Source: Extibacter muris
GTDB taxonomy: Bacteria > Bacillota > Clostridia > Lachnospirales > Lachnospiraceae
NCBI RefSeq assembly: GCF_004345005.1
Contig: NZ_SMMX01000023.1
Span: 1 to 43,218, forward strand
Direction of reading: 5' to 3'
Length of the DNA stretch: 43,218 nt
The translations under genes and the position numbers were made by a program. The notes beneath the pieces were generated by a model. That model had not been told where the DNA came from and searched no databases. It saw only the letters and a list, made by a program, of their open reading frames with translations. Position 1 is the first letter of the stretch. Every line of letters starts with the position of its first letter. Below are positions 10,701 through 17,177 of the stretch, piece by piece.

Positions 10701-13637
10701 CAGAGCCTCCGACTGCTTATGGTTGAAGACGATATCTCCGGCCTTTAAGCTGGCCATAGCAGGGTAGCCGTTGTTCAGCGTAAACCATCTGCCATTGCGG
10801 ACGATGATTTCGCGGCCAAGCTCGTTGATGAGGGCGCGTTCGCTGTGGGGGAGGCCCCAGCTTCCGCCGCTGTAGGAACGGGAACCAAAATGGCGGTACT
10901 GCCAGAGGGCAGTGCCGGCGGAGTGGGCAGTGCCTTGTGCATGTGCTGTTCCATCTGCCCCGCTGCCTCCGGTAAAGAAATCTTTAATACTTTTACCAAT
11001 TTTCGAGACAGCTACAGTAACCTTTTTAACGGCTGGTATAGACATAATCGAGGTTTTGATAGATGAAAGAATACCTGTAGCGTTGTCTGTAGCTGTTACA
11101 TCTGTCTTATGAGATGACGATATACCGTCAACCGCTAAATTAACAAGATTGGCAATTCCACTTGCATTATCCTGGGCTAACAATTCTGATATCTTTGACG
11201 GAGGAATCCCATATAGCTCGGAAAGTACCTGAGCTATAACGCCAGTTGCCCCATCGTTGGCCTGCATTTCTGTCAGAGTATCTGTAGGAATTCCACTGAG
11301 ATTTGAGAGTACATTTATGGCCTCAGGGCTGATTTCATCATTAGCGATAAATTCCGCCATGGTTTCTTCTGGTATTCCTGTTATCTGAGAGAGAATAGTT
11401 TCCAGGCTGGCATTTGCATCAACTGTATCTAAGTTAAAGGGAATAGTGACGTCTTCTGGATCCATATCTGTCAACTCTGCAAGCTTTTCTTTTGCAGATT
11501 CGATAGACAGGTCCATATTATCCAATATGCCTTGCCCTTCACTTTCTTCCAGAAAAGAATTAAGAGCATTCTGCCATTCCTCTGCAGTGCTGTCTGCATC
11601 CAGGTTCATTGAAAACTCGGATTCAGCAAATGCGTCTAAAAGCTGATTCTGTACATCAGTTAAATTATCTATCTCAGCTTGAATCTTAATCTTTTCTTCT
11701 TCACTGGATCCTGCCATCTGTTTCTGAAGTAGCGATATTGCATTTCCGGCCATGTCATACTGTAAGGGAGCGACAAACCCTTCTTTGTTAAATCCAAGTC
11801 CTTCTTCAGCAGTAGCACGATAGGTTTGCTTTTGGGCCAATAATTCCGCCCAATCGCTTGAATCACCCCCGTTTTCTGCAATTGCCTGTGCCTCATCAAT
11901 GCTCTGCTGTAAAGATGCCAAATCATAGGCAAATTCAATCTTGGCTATTATAGTAGGATCTAACTCTGTAAGATCCGTGTTGGCAAGGGCCTCTTCCCAG
12001 TTTGCCAACTTATCCTCCATCCCTTCAGGAGGTTCTTGATCCTTATAGATATCTTTCAGACCGGCAAGAGCCATTTTTGCTGACTCTAACCGTTCTGAGG
12101 ATTTTACCATATCGCCGAAATCGAAATCGTGATCTTGTGCTCGTCCCATCAGAATCTCAAACTCTTCGGCGGTCATATTCATAGCTTTAGCAGCTTCAGC
12201 AGATGTCTTGAACGAACCGTTAACACCTTCTAATTTTGCTTCATATTCATCCATAAAAGTCAATACGCCATCTTCGGTCATATTGCCATTTTCATCGAAA
12301 GTGAAGTATTTCATTGCCTGTTGATATTTTTCGGCAAATGTACCCTTAATATTTTCGGTGTCGGCACCTATCATTTTAGCTACAGATTTGACATCATCTG
12401 TATTGACTAGACCTTTATCAAATAATTCTTTTGCTTTTTGAAGATAATTACCTGTTTCTTCATAGGCATCGCCTGCGTTTTCTGTTTGAAAGGCCTCGGA
12501 GATTCCGGAAAAGGAACCGTCTACGTTATCTACAGAATTTGACGCTTCGTTTGCTGCGTTTGCTATATTTTTAAAATGCTTGGCAACATCATCTAAGGTA
12601 GCAGTACCAAAATCTTTAGAGGTTAACCCAAGCCCTTTGATAGCCGCTTTGATATCTTCTGTAGACTTTCCAGCCTTTGCAAGTTCTGTCAAATAATTAT
12701 TTATACCTGAAGTATTGGAACCAGAAAAAAAGCTTTCAATATCACCTTTAGGAGTACCGCTTTCAAAGTTGAGACGCTCTGTATAGTTCATAGCTTCTTC
12801 AAGCTCATGAACCTGCTGCTCAAAACCTGGAAGAGGATTTCCGGTAACATCATTAATCATGGAATTATGCCATTCCGATACATTTGCGTATCTTTTGTTT
12901 AAATCTTCAGAGTATTTACTTAGCTTTTCTTGATAATCGTCAATAGTCTTTTGCTTTTTTTTGAAGCTGTCGTCATCCTTATTTAGTCCTTTTTGCTCCT
13001 TTTTAAGCTTATTTATCTCGGCTTCGTATTCTTTGATTGCATCGACATCTTCCTTGATGGCCTCTGCATCTGTACGCTTATGCATCTCACGGTCATCATT
13101 CCGTCCACCGGCGTAAGATGCCATTAAGGCATCATTTTCATCACTTGTTTCATATAGAATATTGTCATCTTTCTTCTGCATTGCGTTGGCGGCATCTTTG
13201 GCTGCAGTATATTTTTGAGCATCGCTGAGCTTGGTCAGAAGAGCCGAGCGTTGTTCTAGAGCTGCATTTTGCTCTTGGAGATTGGCTAATTCACTCTGTT
13301 CAGTAAATGATAACTTTCCTTTGGATTGCAATTCTTCTATCCGTGACTGCACGGACGATAGTTCTGTGTTGACTGCTTGTAATTCACCTTTTGTCTGGGC
13401 ATATTGAGAGGCAGTGTCCTGTGCTTTAGAAACTGCTTCACCATAACTTTCCGTCAGGCTATTTACAAGTGCAAGCCCTCCGATTGTGGCAGTTATAATT
13501 CCCAATAATGGGGCGGCTTGCGAGACTACTGAAAATATTTTGGGGAAAGTGGTTGCTAGAGCCTGGGACATAACATCCATTTTTGAGAGATTTTCAGCCC
13601 CATTGGCAAAGCCTGACTTGATATTTTTAATTAGTGG
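7782..13637 (-). CDS. Tape measure protein, exon 2 (C-terminal 1951 residues)
   Basis: With exon 1 (15474-15758) this encodes a tape measure protein of about 2046 residues that sets tail length and is threaded through the tail tube. An open frame with an ATG exists at 13670, but its first 11 codons lie in the predicted intron and no ribosome site precedes it. From the exon junction the protein reads PLIKNIKSGFANGAENL, then a hydrophobic stretch (PLLGIITATIGGLALVNSL), long coiled coils, a glycine-rich hinge with the typical tape-measure motif INELGREIIVRNGRWF, more coiled coil, and a Big_2 Ig-like domain at about residues 1750-1830 of the spliced protein (ELTLSTTSLSLTEGKSAVV). The segment 10985-13637 is clearly more AT-rich than 7782-10985, so the gene is a mosaic. 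Confidence 0.85.
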   Translation of the reverse strand, partial: PLIKNIKSGFANGAENLSKMDVMSQALATTFPKIFSVVSQAAPLLGIITATIGGLALVNSLTESYGEAVSKAQDTASQYAQTKGELQAVNTELSSVQSRIEELQSKGKLSFTEQSELANLQEQNAALEQRSALLTKLSDAQKYTAAKDAANAMQKKDDNILYETSDENDALMASYAGGRNDDREMHKRTDAEAIKEDVDAIKEYEAEINKLKKEQKGLNKDDDSFKKKQKTIDDYQEKLSKYSEDLNKRYANVSEWHNSMINDVTGNPLPGFEQQVHELEEAMNYTERLNFESGTPKGDIESFFSGSNTSGINNYLTELAKAGKSTEDIKAAIKGLGLTSKDFGTATLDDVAKHFKNIANAANEASNSVDNVDGSFSGISEAFQTENAGDAYEETGNYLQKAKELFDKGLVNTDDVKSVAKMIGADTENIKGTFAEKYQQAMKYFTFDENGNMTEDGVLTFMDEYEAKLEGVNGSFKTSAEAAKAMNMTAEEFEILMGRAQDHDFDFGDMVKSSERLESAKMALAGLKDIYKDQEPPEGMEDKLANWEEALANTDLTELDPTIIAKIEFAYDLASLQQSIDEAQAIAENGGDSSDWAELLAQKQTYRATAEEGLGFNKEGFVAPLQYDMAGNAISLLQKQMAGSSEEEKIKIQAEIDNLTDVQNQLLDAFAESEFSMNLDADSTAEEWQNALNSFLEESEGQGILDNMDLSIESAKEKLAELTDMDPEDVTIPFNLDTVDANASLETILSQITGIPEETMAEFIANDEISPEAINVLSNLSGIPTDTLTEMQANDGATGVIAQVLSELYGIPPSKISELLAQDNASGIANLVNLAVDGISSSHKTDVTATDNATGILSSIKTSIMSIPAVKKVTVAVSKIGKSIKDFFTGGSGADGTAHAQGTAHSAGTALWQYRHFGSRSYSGGSWGLPHSERALINELGREIIVRNGRWFTLNNGYPAMASLKAGDIVFNHKQSEALLSRGYVTGSHARLVGSSFAEGSLGHLSGRAYASGTEFKQEFDQIEILIDRMEAVFKRISDSIETLSYNLTAQNKQVDSAIAKAKSNLSSYQKAYDTYMSKANAVGLSGSWVNAVQNGSYDVSTITDESLKDKIDDYKKYYEKALGLQKDIADLQKDLVDLAMKKLSNIDSYFSNRFDYNDDFGYANQISELNAALSQYQNELAKQVSSGTIKQYSDEWYDAQKKIADYTQKILDATWKKFEDTLDHMDRVSDNLKDFLSLKEAKGEPLTEADYQKQIDLNNDSIQKSYDLRQQLVKKQAVYDVGSKLYDSLAKEIAGLDSDIYDLMENNEKLKKSIWETRFTNPFEEVIDGLDATISSSKNLRSLLDKDSFFDESGALTDNGLANLALLGQEMAASKQKVAEYTAALKKLDEACQNGILSQEDYEKSQKNMLKDIQDAAGDVQDYKDKIIDLYKDQMKAEIDYMDDYYDKRQKALDLDKKYYDFSKKLNDRSKSVNQLKAQIAALQGVNNASAQAELRRLQQELAEKEEDLAELKKDHADDMIDRGYDKLSTGLKDSLNSTMDELTYNAGKQEQVVADMLNKVVSMYGQAYGKINEIIANTGFAGSSGFHQNITDLGTQSGAAGQMEAGSASQGSVQASGTTTGVDTGAINKNPSHDAIIEDISKESDLNNRPVAELTLSTTSLSLTEGKSAVVSARIRPTDAANKTLRWTSSNTKTATVSGGTIKGVKAGSAVITCTTTDGSGISATVSVSVARAPAKPAPSQNSPAYGGIPFRYKKDYYPKNKLNVNSSIVDRLKSHDFDSSMSACRELYNYWGGGGYYSGTYSQNVWLLNKMRSAGYRKGSRSVPISGPDFVHAGEIVIRKSDGGILVPLQRGDGVIPSGLTENLWDLAERAPQLLSGAGLCLPAPGRAHQASGERGLQAQFSFGTLLNIEGNADKDIVDELKSALPALGKELTQIVSSELSDDYRKLK

Positions 13638-13658
13638 CAAGTGTAATTTGAAAAATGA

Positions 13659-13688
13659 TTGTCGTTTCATTTTTTAAAATGTTATAAT
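13659..13688 (+). promoter_or_regulatory. Promoter for the intron-borne zinc-ribbon gene
   Basis: TTGTCG (13659-13664), 18-nt spacer, TATAAT (13683-13688). It points rightward, antisense to the tape measure transcript, and lies inside the 3' end of the intron, 24 bases before the ATG of the first zinc-ribbon gene. Confidence 0.6.
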
Positions 13689-13712
13689 TGGATAAAAGGA
13701 TGGTGTAATAAT

Positions 13713-14342
13713 ATGAAAGATATCATATGCCCAGGGTGTAAAAGAAAAATCCCTTCATACGAAGTGGAGTGTCTATTTTGCGGTTTTCCGCTCCAGAAAT
13801 ACCTACAAGACAACAGCATAGACGACTTGGATAAAAAAATCTTATGTACAAGATGCGGAACCTCAGGAAACGGCCTAATGGGCCCGGTGACAGTTAAATG
13901 TGAATACTGCAATATAGCTATGGTTCAGACCAGGTATGGTATACGTGAGTTTGCAGTCAAGTATAATGAATCACTGGAGGGGGTCCAGGAAAAAATCATG
14001 GAAAGCATGGGAATCAATGAGCGGGAGTATAAGAATATGACTCTACAACGAGACCCAAGAATATTAGCGGAAGTGGAAAGAATAAAAGGTGGAAACCCGT
14101 ATGCCCTGTTCCTGAAGGAACAATTTCCTGATGATTTTGACATGGCCGCATTTGAAGGAAGAGAACTGCAGGCTAAACAAGAGGCTGAGCAAAAGCAAAA
14201 AGAAGCCGAGGCCCGGCTGCCACGTTGCCCAAGGTGTGGTAGTACAGATATAAGGAAATGGTATGCTCCTATAAATGTTAATAATGGTGTATATGTAAAG
14301 CGACTTAGCTGTAATAAATGTGGAAAGACTTGGATGAGTTGA
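13713..14342 (+). CDS. Zinc-ribbon protein in the group I intron, 209 aa, function unknown
   Basis: The frame is open from 13659, but the start chosen is the ATG at 13713, preceded by AAAGGATGG at about 11 bases; the earlier ATG would lie across the promoter. The N-terminus has CPGCKRK...CLFC and then CTRCG...CEYC, two zinc-binding pairs. The middle is charged and helical (KQEAEQKQKEAEAR). The C-terminus has a third ribbon, CPRCGSTDIRKW...CNKCGKTW. No HNH, GIY-YIG or LAGLIDADG motif is seen, so it is not an obvious homing endonuclease. It reads against the phage late transcript from its own promoter. Its C-terminal ribbon is nearly repeated in the next gene. It could be a lysogeny-time accessory (moron) gene or a DNA/RNA-binding regulator; this is inference. 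Confidence 0.75.
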   Translation: MKDIICPGCKRKIPSYEVECLFCGFPLQKYLQDNSIDDLDKKILCTRCGTSGNGLMGPVTVKCEYCNIAMVQTRYGIREFAVKYNESLEGVQEKIMESMGINEREYKNMTLQRDPRILAEVERIKGGNPYALFLKEQFPDDFDMAAFEGRELQAKQEAEQKQKEAEARLPRCPRCGSTDIRKWYAPINVNNGVYVKRLSCNKCGKTWMS

Positions 14343-14521
14343 AATCGATGAATTGCTTCATGCTGATTAGTGTAGGAATTATGAGACGTTACTATTTACT
14401 AATAGGAGATATTGCTACATCTTAACATATTTTAATTTAAGTACCATACTTAGGATTTATGTATAACTATATGTACTGGGGGTCATATGAAGGGGACAGA
14501 ACAAATATTACTGTAAAATAG
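14343..14521. other. AT-rich spacer between the two intron zinc-ribbon genes
   Basis: 179 bases, AT-rich, with no ORF. I see no convincing terminator or promoter. An in-frame TAG lies directly before the next ATG, and the nearest purine-rich stretch (AAGGGGAC, near 14490) is too far away to be a good ribosome site. Confidence 0.5.
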
Positions 14522-14851
14522 ATGGAAAGGCATATAATCTTTAAAAATCCAGAGCATCCTGATATTGCGAGGATTTATGTTACAGCAGTGGAAGAATATC
14601 ATTTGCCATCTGATATAATGGTTGATTCTGTTATTACATTTAACAATAATGAAATACCGGCAGATTATAACGAAACATTAAGGAAAATGCAGGAGCATAA
14701 TATAGCGAAACTGAAGAAGTTGCCGCCGAAACCCCGCTGCCCAAGGTGCGGTAGTACAGATATAGGAAAGTGGACTGCTTCAGTGGGTAGTGTGAATACT
14801 TTATATGTACCTTGGAAAAAGTGTAGAAATTGTGGTAACATGTGGATGTAA
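14522..14851 (+). CDS. Short zinc-ribbon paralogue in the intron, 109 aa
   Basis: The C-terminus RCPRCGSTDIGKW...CRNCGNMWM copies the last ribbon of the upstream gene; at DNA level about 30 bases around 14745-14775 are nearly identical to 14224-14256. The N-terminal 70 residues (MERHIIFKNPEHPDIARIY) are different and carry no recognised domain. An in-frame stop sits directly before the ATG and there is no proper ribosome site, so translation is weak or the gene is a degrading duplicate. It shares strand and setting with the 209-aa gene. Confidence 0.55.
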   Translation: MERHIIFKNPEHPDIARIYVTAVEEYHLPSDIMVDSVITFNNNEIPADYNETLRKMQEHNIAKLKKLPPKPRCPRCGSTDIGKWTASVGSVNTLYVPWKKCRNCGNMWM

Positions 14852-15015
14852 TAATTCAGGAGTTATTTACTGTTTCAACTAGTTTGCTTATTATGTCAGA
14901 AGCAAACTCTATAAAGGTACGATGTATTATGATTGGATTTGTGTAAAGTTTAATTTATGATACGTTTAAAATTATTTATTTTAAACTTTGGGACCCTCTT
15001 GTGACAAACGTAAAC

Positions 15016-15473
15016 AACAGTGAGAGAGTAGCACCGTTGCTGACGGGTAATGTTTATATGCCTAGCAAGTAGGCATCACACTTAGACTATACTTTAATAG
15101 CTGGCAATATAAGGTCATGCCAGCTACAAGGATGGGTAGTCGTTGAATATCCTCACTGTTAAGAATCTTTATCCTGTTTTACCAGATTATATGATTCAAC
15201 TGACGCCAGATGAGTGTACTGCTGATTGGGACATTTATGTATTGTACATAGTTTGCCATATGAATTTTCAAACCATACCGTATGCTGTCACCAGCTCCGT
15301 TTCGGTTTCATATCACTTTCCGTTCCAGCAAAGAGGAATTACCAGGCCTCCAATACTCCTTTGGGTATATTTTACAAGCCCCCATTAACATAACTTGTCA
15401 ATGACACCATGTTTGTCATTTTCTGTTTATGAAGTGGACTCACTTATAAGTGTAACTCTATGGTTTTGAGTTA
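15016..15473 (-). ncRNA. Group I ribozyme core
   Basis: Read on the minus strand: P1 guide GTCCA at 15439-15435; P2 AATGACA/TGTCATT (15420-15414 with 15406-15400); P4 TTGCTGG (15331-15325) with TCAGCAG (15225-15219); P7 GACTA in TTCAACGACTACCC (15147-15134, the R element) with TAGTC in AAGTATAGTCTAAG (15094-15081, the S element); P8, a 9-bp perfect hairpin between R and S (15126-15118 with 15106-15098); P9, a 7-bp hairpin after S (15076-15070 with 15064-15058). R and S fit the group I consensus (GUUCA-GACUA and AAGAUAUAGUC). An extra 9-bp pairing AACAGTGAG/CTCACTGTT (15160-15152 with 15024-15016) encloses P7-P9. I could not place P3, P5 and P6 with certainty, so the subgroup (IA-like) is tentative. 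Confidence 0.8.
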
Positions 15474-15758
15474 ATCCAGGCTTGAATGTATAGACTTGCC
15501 TATATTTTTTATATACTCAGAGCTTGCTCCAATAGTATTAAATAATATAAGCCCTTCTTCCAGCCCGCTCGTATCCATCTCCACCGGCACCTTCGCGGGC
15601 GCCTCGCTCGTGACGCTGTTCACCGCGGACTGAAGCTGTCCGCTTAAGGCGGCGCTGTCAATCTCTACATTTATTTTATATTTCTGTTGATTGAGTTGTT
15701 CGTACAGTGCGTCTGTATTCAGTACAGGCTGTACGTTTATGTTATATTGTTCACTCAA
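15474..15758 (-). CDS. Tape measure protein, exon 1 (N-terminal 95 residues)
   Basis: The start chosen is the TTG at 15758, 8 bases after GGGAGG; the ATG at 15779 would put that ribosome site inside the coding sequence. The product begins MSEQYNINVQPVLNTDALYEQL and continues with the regular Ser/Ala/Leu pattern (DSAALSGQLQSAVNSV) typical of tape measure N-termini. The frame overlaps the end of the preceding 73-aa gene by 8 bases, so the two are translationally coupled. Without splicing the frame stops at TAA (15471-15473), one codon into the intron. Automatic annotation would show this as a tiny orphan ORF plus a truncated tape measure gene. Confidence 0.8.
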
Positions 15759-15972
15759 TGGAATCCTCCCTTCTTTCATTTGGTTTGGAAAAGATTCTAC
15801 AGATATCGCATCTGCACGGGACGCTTATCCAGATGGCAGTACCGTCGTCATGTTCTGCCGCATACCGCCCAGCGGCTTCTAAATCCTTTACATTGCTGTC
15901 GGCGACGACGGTCAGACCTTCCAGCGCGTCGAATCTGACGCCGAGGACTTTTACGTAATCATTGTTGTCCAT
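15751..15972 (-). CDS. Small tail-module protein between chaperone and tape measure, 73 aa
   Basis: The ATG at 15972 has a strong ribosome site (GGAGGTGTGATAT). The product starts MDNNDYVKVLGVRFDALEGL and has the segment CRCDIC near the middle. The position is that of the second chaperone ORF of siphophages (lambda T-like), but it has its own start and an in-frame stop two codons upstream, so it is not made by a frameshift from the chaperone gene. Function unknown; probably used in tail assembly, judging from location alone. Confidence 0.65.
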   Translation of the reverse strand: MDNNDYVKVLGVRFDALEGLTVVADSNVKDLEAAGRYAAEHDDGTAIWISVPCRCDICRIFSKPNERREDSIE

Positions 15973-16000
15973 ATATCACACCTCCGTGCATGACGCTGTA

Positions 16001-16573
16001 TCAATCTGTTTCCTTGTTACGGGCTTCCCGCACATGGGCGGCCTGTGCCGGGTTGTACGTTTCTTTTACATATTCCAGAGCTTCCCTGAGGTTCAGCAGC
16101 TTCGGGTCCACGGCCTCTATTTTTTTCGTGGCGGCAAGAAGAAGGGCGGTGAGCGCGTCTTCTTTTTCGTGGATGAGCTGCTGCTTTCTGAACTCTACCA
16201 TCTTTTCCGTGTCCGAGAGGATGCCGTACATCTGGATGACGGCCTCTTTGTACGGGCAGGACGGGATAGTGTCCTTATCCTGTTCAAAGAACTCGTCGTA
16301 GAGCTTCATAAGCTCCGCGTCTTTCGTGACGGCTTCGTAGATGTTCTCTGCGATTTCATTCTTTCCGCCCTCGGTCTCTTTGACCTCGAAGGCGATGCCG
16401 TCCACGCAGTGCAGGAAGAATACGTTGATGAGCATCATGTCGGCGTAGTAAGGGGTATAGCTTACGCGTCCCTCGCCGTCTGCCGTGAAGTATCCTTCTG
16501 CCAGCTCCTGGGGCATGAGTATCCTGTCCTCCATGGACAGGGTTGTCTTGATTGCCGGGTTTTCCTTTTTCAT
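16001..16573 (-). CDS. Tail assembly chaperone-like protein, 190 aa
   Basis: The start is the ATG at 16573, after AAAGGAGGAAAAGAATCA; the longer frame to 16654 lacks a ribosome site. It begins MKKENPAIKTTLSMEDRILM and is acidic and helical. Place (after the tube protein, before the tape measure) and size match tail assembly chaperones of the lambda gpG type, which coat the tape measure protein during assembly. The ATG overlaps the stop of the upstream gene by 4 bases (ATGA). No slippery site linking it to the next frame was found. Identification rests mainly on position. Confidence 0.6.
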   Translation of the reverse strand: MKKENPAIKTTLSMEDRILMPQELAEGYFTADGEGRVSYTPYYADMMLINVFFLHCVDGIAFEVKETEGGKNEIAENIYEAVTKDAELMKLYDEFFEQDKDTIPSCPYKEAVIQMYGILSDTEKMVEFRKQQLIHEKEDALTALLLAATKKIEAVDPKLLNLREALEYVKETYNPAQAAHVREARNKETD

Positions 16574-16872
16574 TGATTCTTTTCCTCCTTTTTCGGTTTG
16601 CTTTCTTTCCATTTCCTGTATGCGTACTGTGTCTCGGATTTCAAGTACCAGCATACGATCTTCCCTTTCTTGTCGGGCCGCTCGGACTCACAGATGTGGA
16701 CTGGCTGGCAGCCGGACTTCGCATACATGAGTATCTGAGGCAGCGTGTCGATGGGCACGAGGCTGCCCTCTCCGTAGCATGCAAAGGCTTCTTTTAACGT
16801 GTCAAATCTTAATCTGCCTATGATGTTTCCCTTCTTTCTTTTGTTGGTTTCCCTTATTATGAGGACAAACAA
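16570..16872 (-). CDS. Small hypothetical protein ahead of the tail chaperone, about 100 aa
   Basis: A real gene is suggested by the 4-base ATGA overlap with the chaperone and by host-like codon use. The start is unclear: an in-frame TGA lies three codons before the TTG at 16872, that TTG has no ribosome site, and the next ATG is at codon 49. The 5' end abuts an interspersed repeat (16887-17048), so the gene may have been cut or given a new leader by the repeat. Two Cys (GCQPVHICESER) and a basic C-terminus (KESKPKKEEKNQ) are visible. Function not recognised. Confidence 0.5.
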   Translation of the reverse strand: MFVLIIRETNKRKKGNIIGRLRFDTLKEAFACYGEGSLVPIDTLPQILMYAKSGCQPVHICESERPDKKGKIVCWYLKSETQYAYRKWKESKPKKEEKNQ

Positions 16873-16886
16873 TGCGTTTCAACATA

Positions 16887-17048
16887 AAGTGGACAAGTCC
16901 ACTTCAGCGCCCTAAATACCTCGTTCATGAGGGACTTGTACACTTTGTGCGCCAATGTGCGGCTGCGTAGCAGCCTTCCACTGCACATTGTGTACATCCC
17001 CCGGAGGGTTTTTCTTACATAGGAAATAACTTTCCCATGTAAAAAAAA
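16887..17048 (-). repeat. Interspersed intergenic repeat, copy 1
   Basis: Read on the minus strand from the T-run of the terminator: an imperfect inverted repeat (TTTTACATGGG ... CCTATGTAAG), then AAAAACCCTCCGGGGGATG (17013-16995), then a complex hairpin (CAATGTGC and GCACATTG around GGCTGC/GCAGCC) and an 18-nt palindromic hairpin AAGTGGAC-AA-GTCCACTT (16887-16904). The same order, with an identical 19-nt core, follows the purL terminator at 33451-33592 on the other strand. This and the terminator fill the 305 bases without a gene between the tube gene and the 100-aa gene. Confidence 0.7.
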
Positions 17049-17081
17049 GGGCAGAAAATACCCGTATTGTATTTTCTGCCC
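17049..17081 (-). terminator. Rho-independent terminator after the tail tube gene
   Basis: A 13-bp perfect stem GGGCAGAAAATAC/GTATTTTCTGCCC with a 7-nt loop, followed on the minus strand by eight T. It splits the tail operon about 100 bases after the tube gene stop and before the chaperone and tape measure genes, so downstream genes need read-through, antitermination or another promoter. Confidence 0.9.
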
Positions 17082-17177
17082 TTATAAGGATGCCGCAGGA
17101 GACCCTTCGCCCCCTGCGGACGGTCTCACGCTGCGCTGCGGCGGTGAGGCCTAACTACAATACTGATAAAACTGGAA

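Larger units (their letters stand above)
13638..15473 (-). mobile_element. Group I intron in the tape measure gene (1,836 nt) carrying two antisense ORFs
   Basis: The exon 1 frame ends in CTG GAT then stop TAA. Cutting after GAT (U at 15474) and after the G at 13638 joins Leu-Asp to Pro-Leu in frame and restores one tape measure protein (SIHSSLD-PLIKNIKSGF). P1: exon TGGAT pairs with the guide GTCCA (15439-15435), with the required U.G pair at the splice site. P10: exon 2 CACT (13636-13633) pairs with AGTG (15444-15441). The intron ends in G, as group I introns do. The ribozyme core lies in the first 460 nt and the ORFs lie in the 3' part. Both ends are predicted by reading, not by experiment. 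Confidence 0.82.

Noticed and set aside
13638-13670. ATG at 13670 as independent start of the tape measure protein
   Set aside because: No ribosome site, first codons lie in the intron, and the normal tape measure N-terminus is found in exon 1.
15016-15160. Retron-like msr/msd layout (a1/a2 arms AACAGTGAG and CTCACTGTT with hairpins between)
   Set aside because: No reverse transcriptase follows, and the minus strand carries group I R and S elements plus in-frame exon joining.
15143-15388. 81-codon plus-strand ORF
   Set aside because: It lies across the ribozyme core, has no ribosome site and no domain.
15759-15779. ATG at 15779 as start of tape measure exon 1
   Set aside because: The strong GGGAGG site would lie inside the gene; TTG at 15758 is spaced correctly and overlaps the previous stop by 8 bases.
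15973-16030. Programmed frameshift from the chaperone gene into the 73-aa gene (lambda G/GT type)
   Set aside because: The 73-aa frame has its own strong ribosome site and an in-frame stop two codons upstream.
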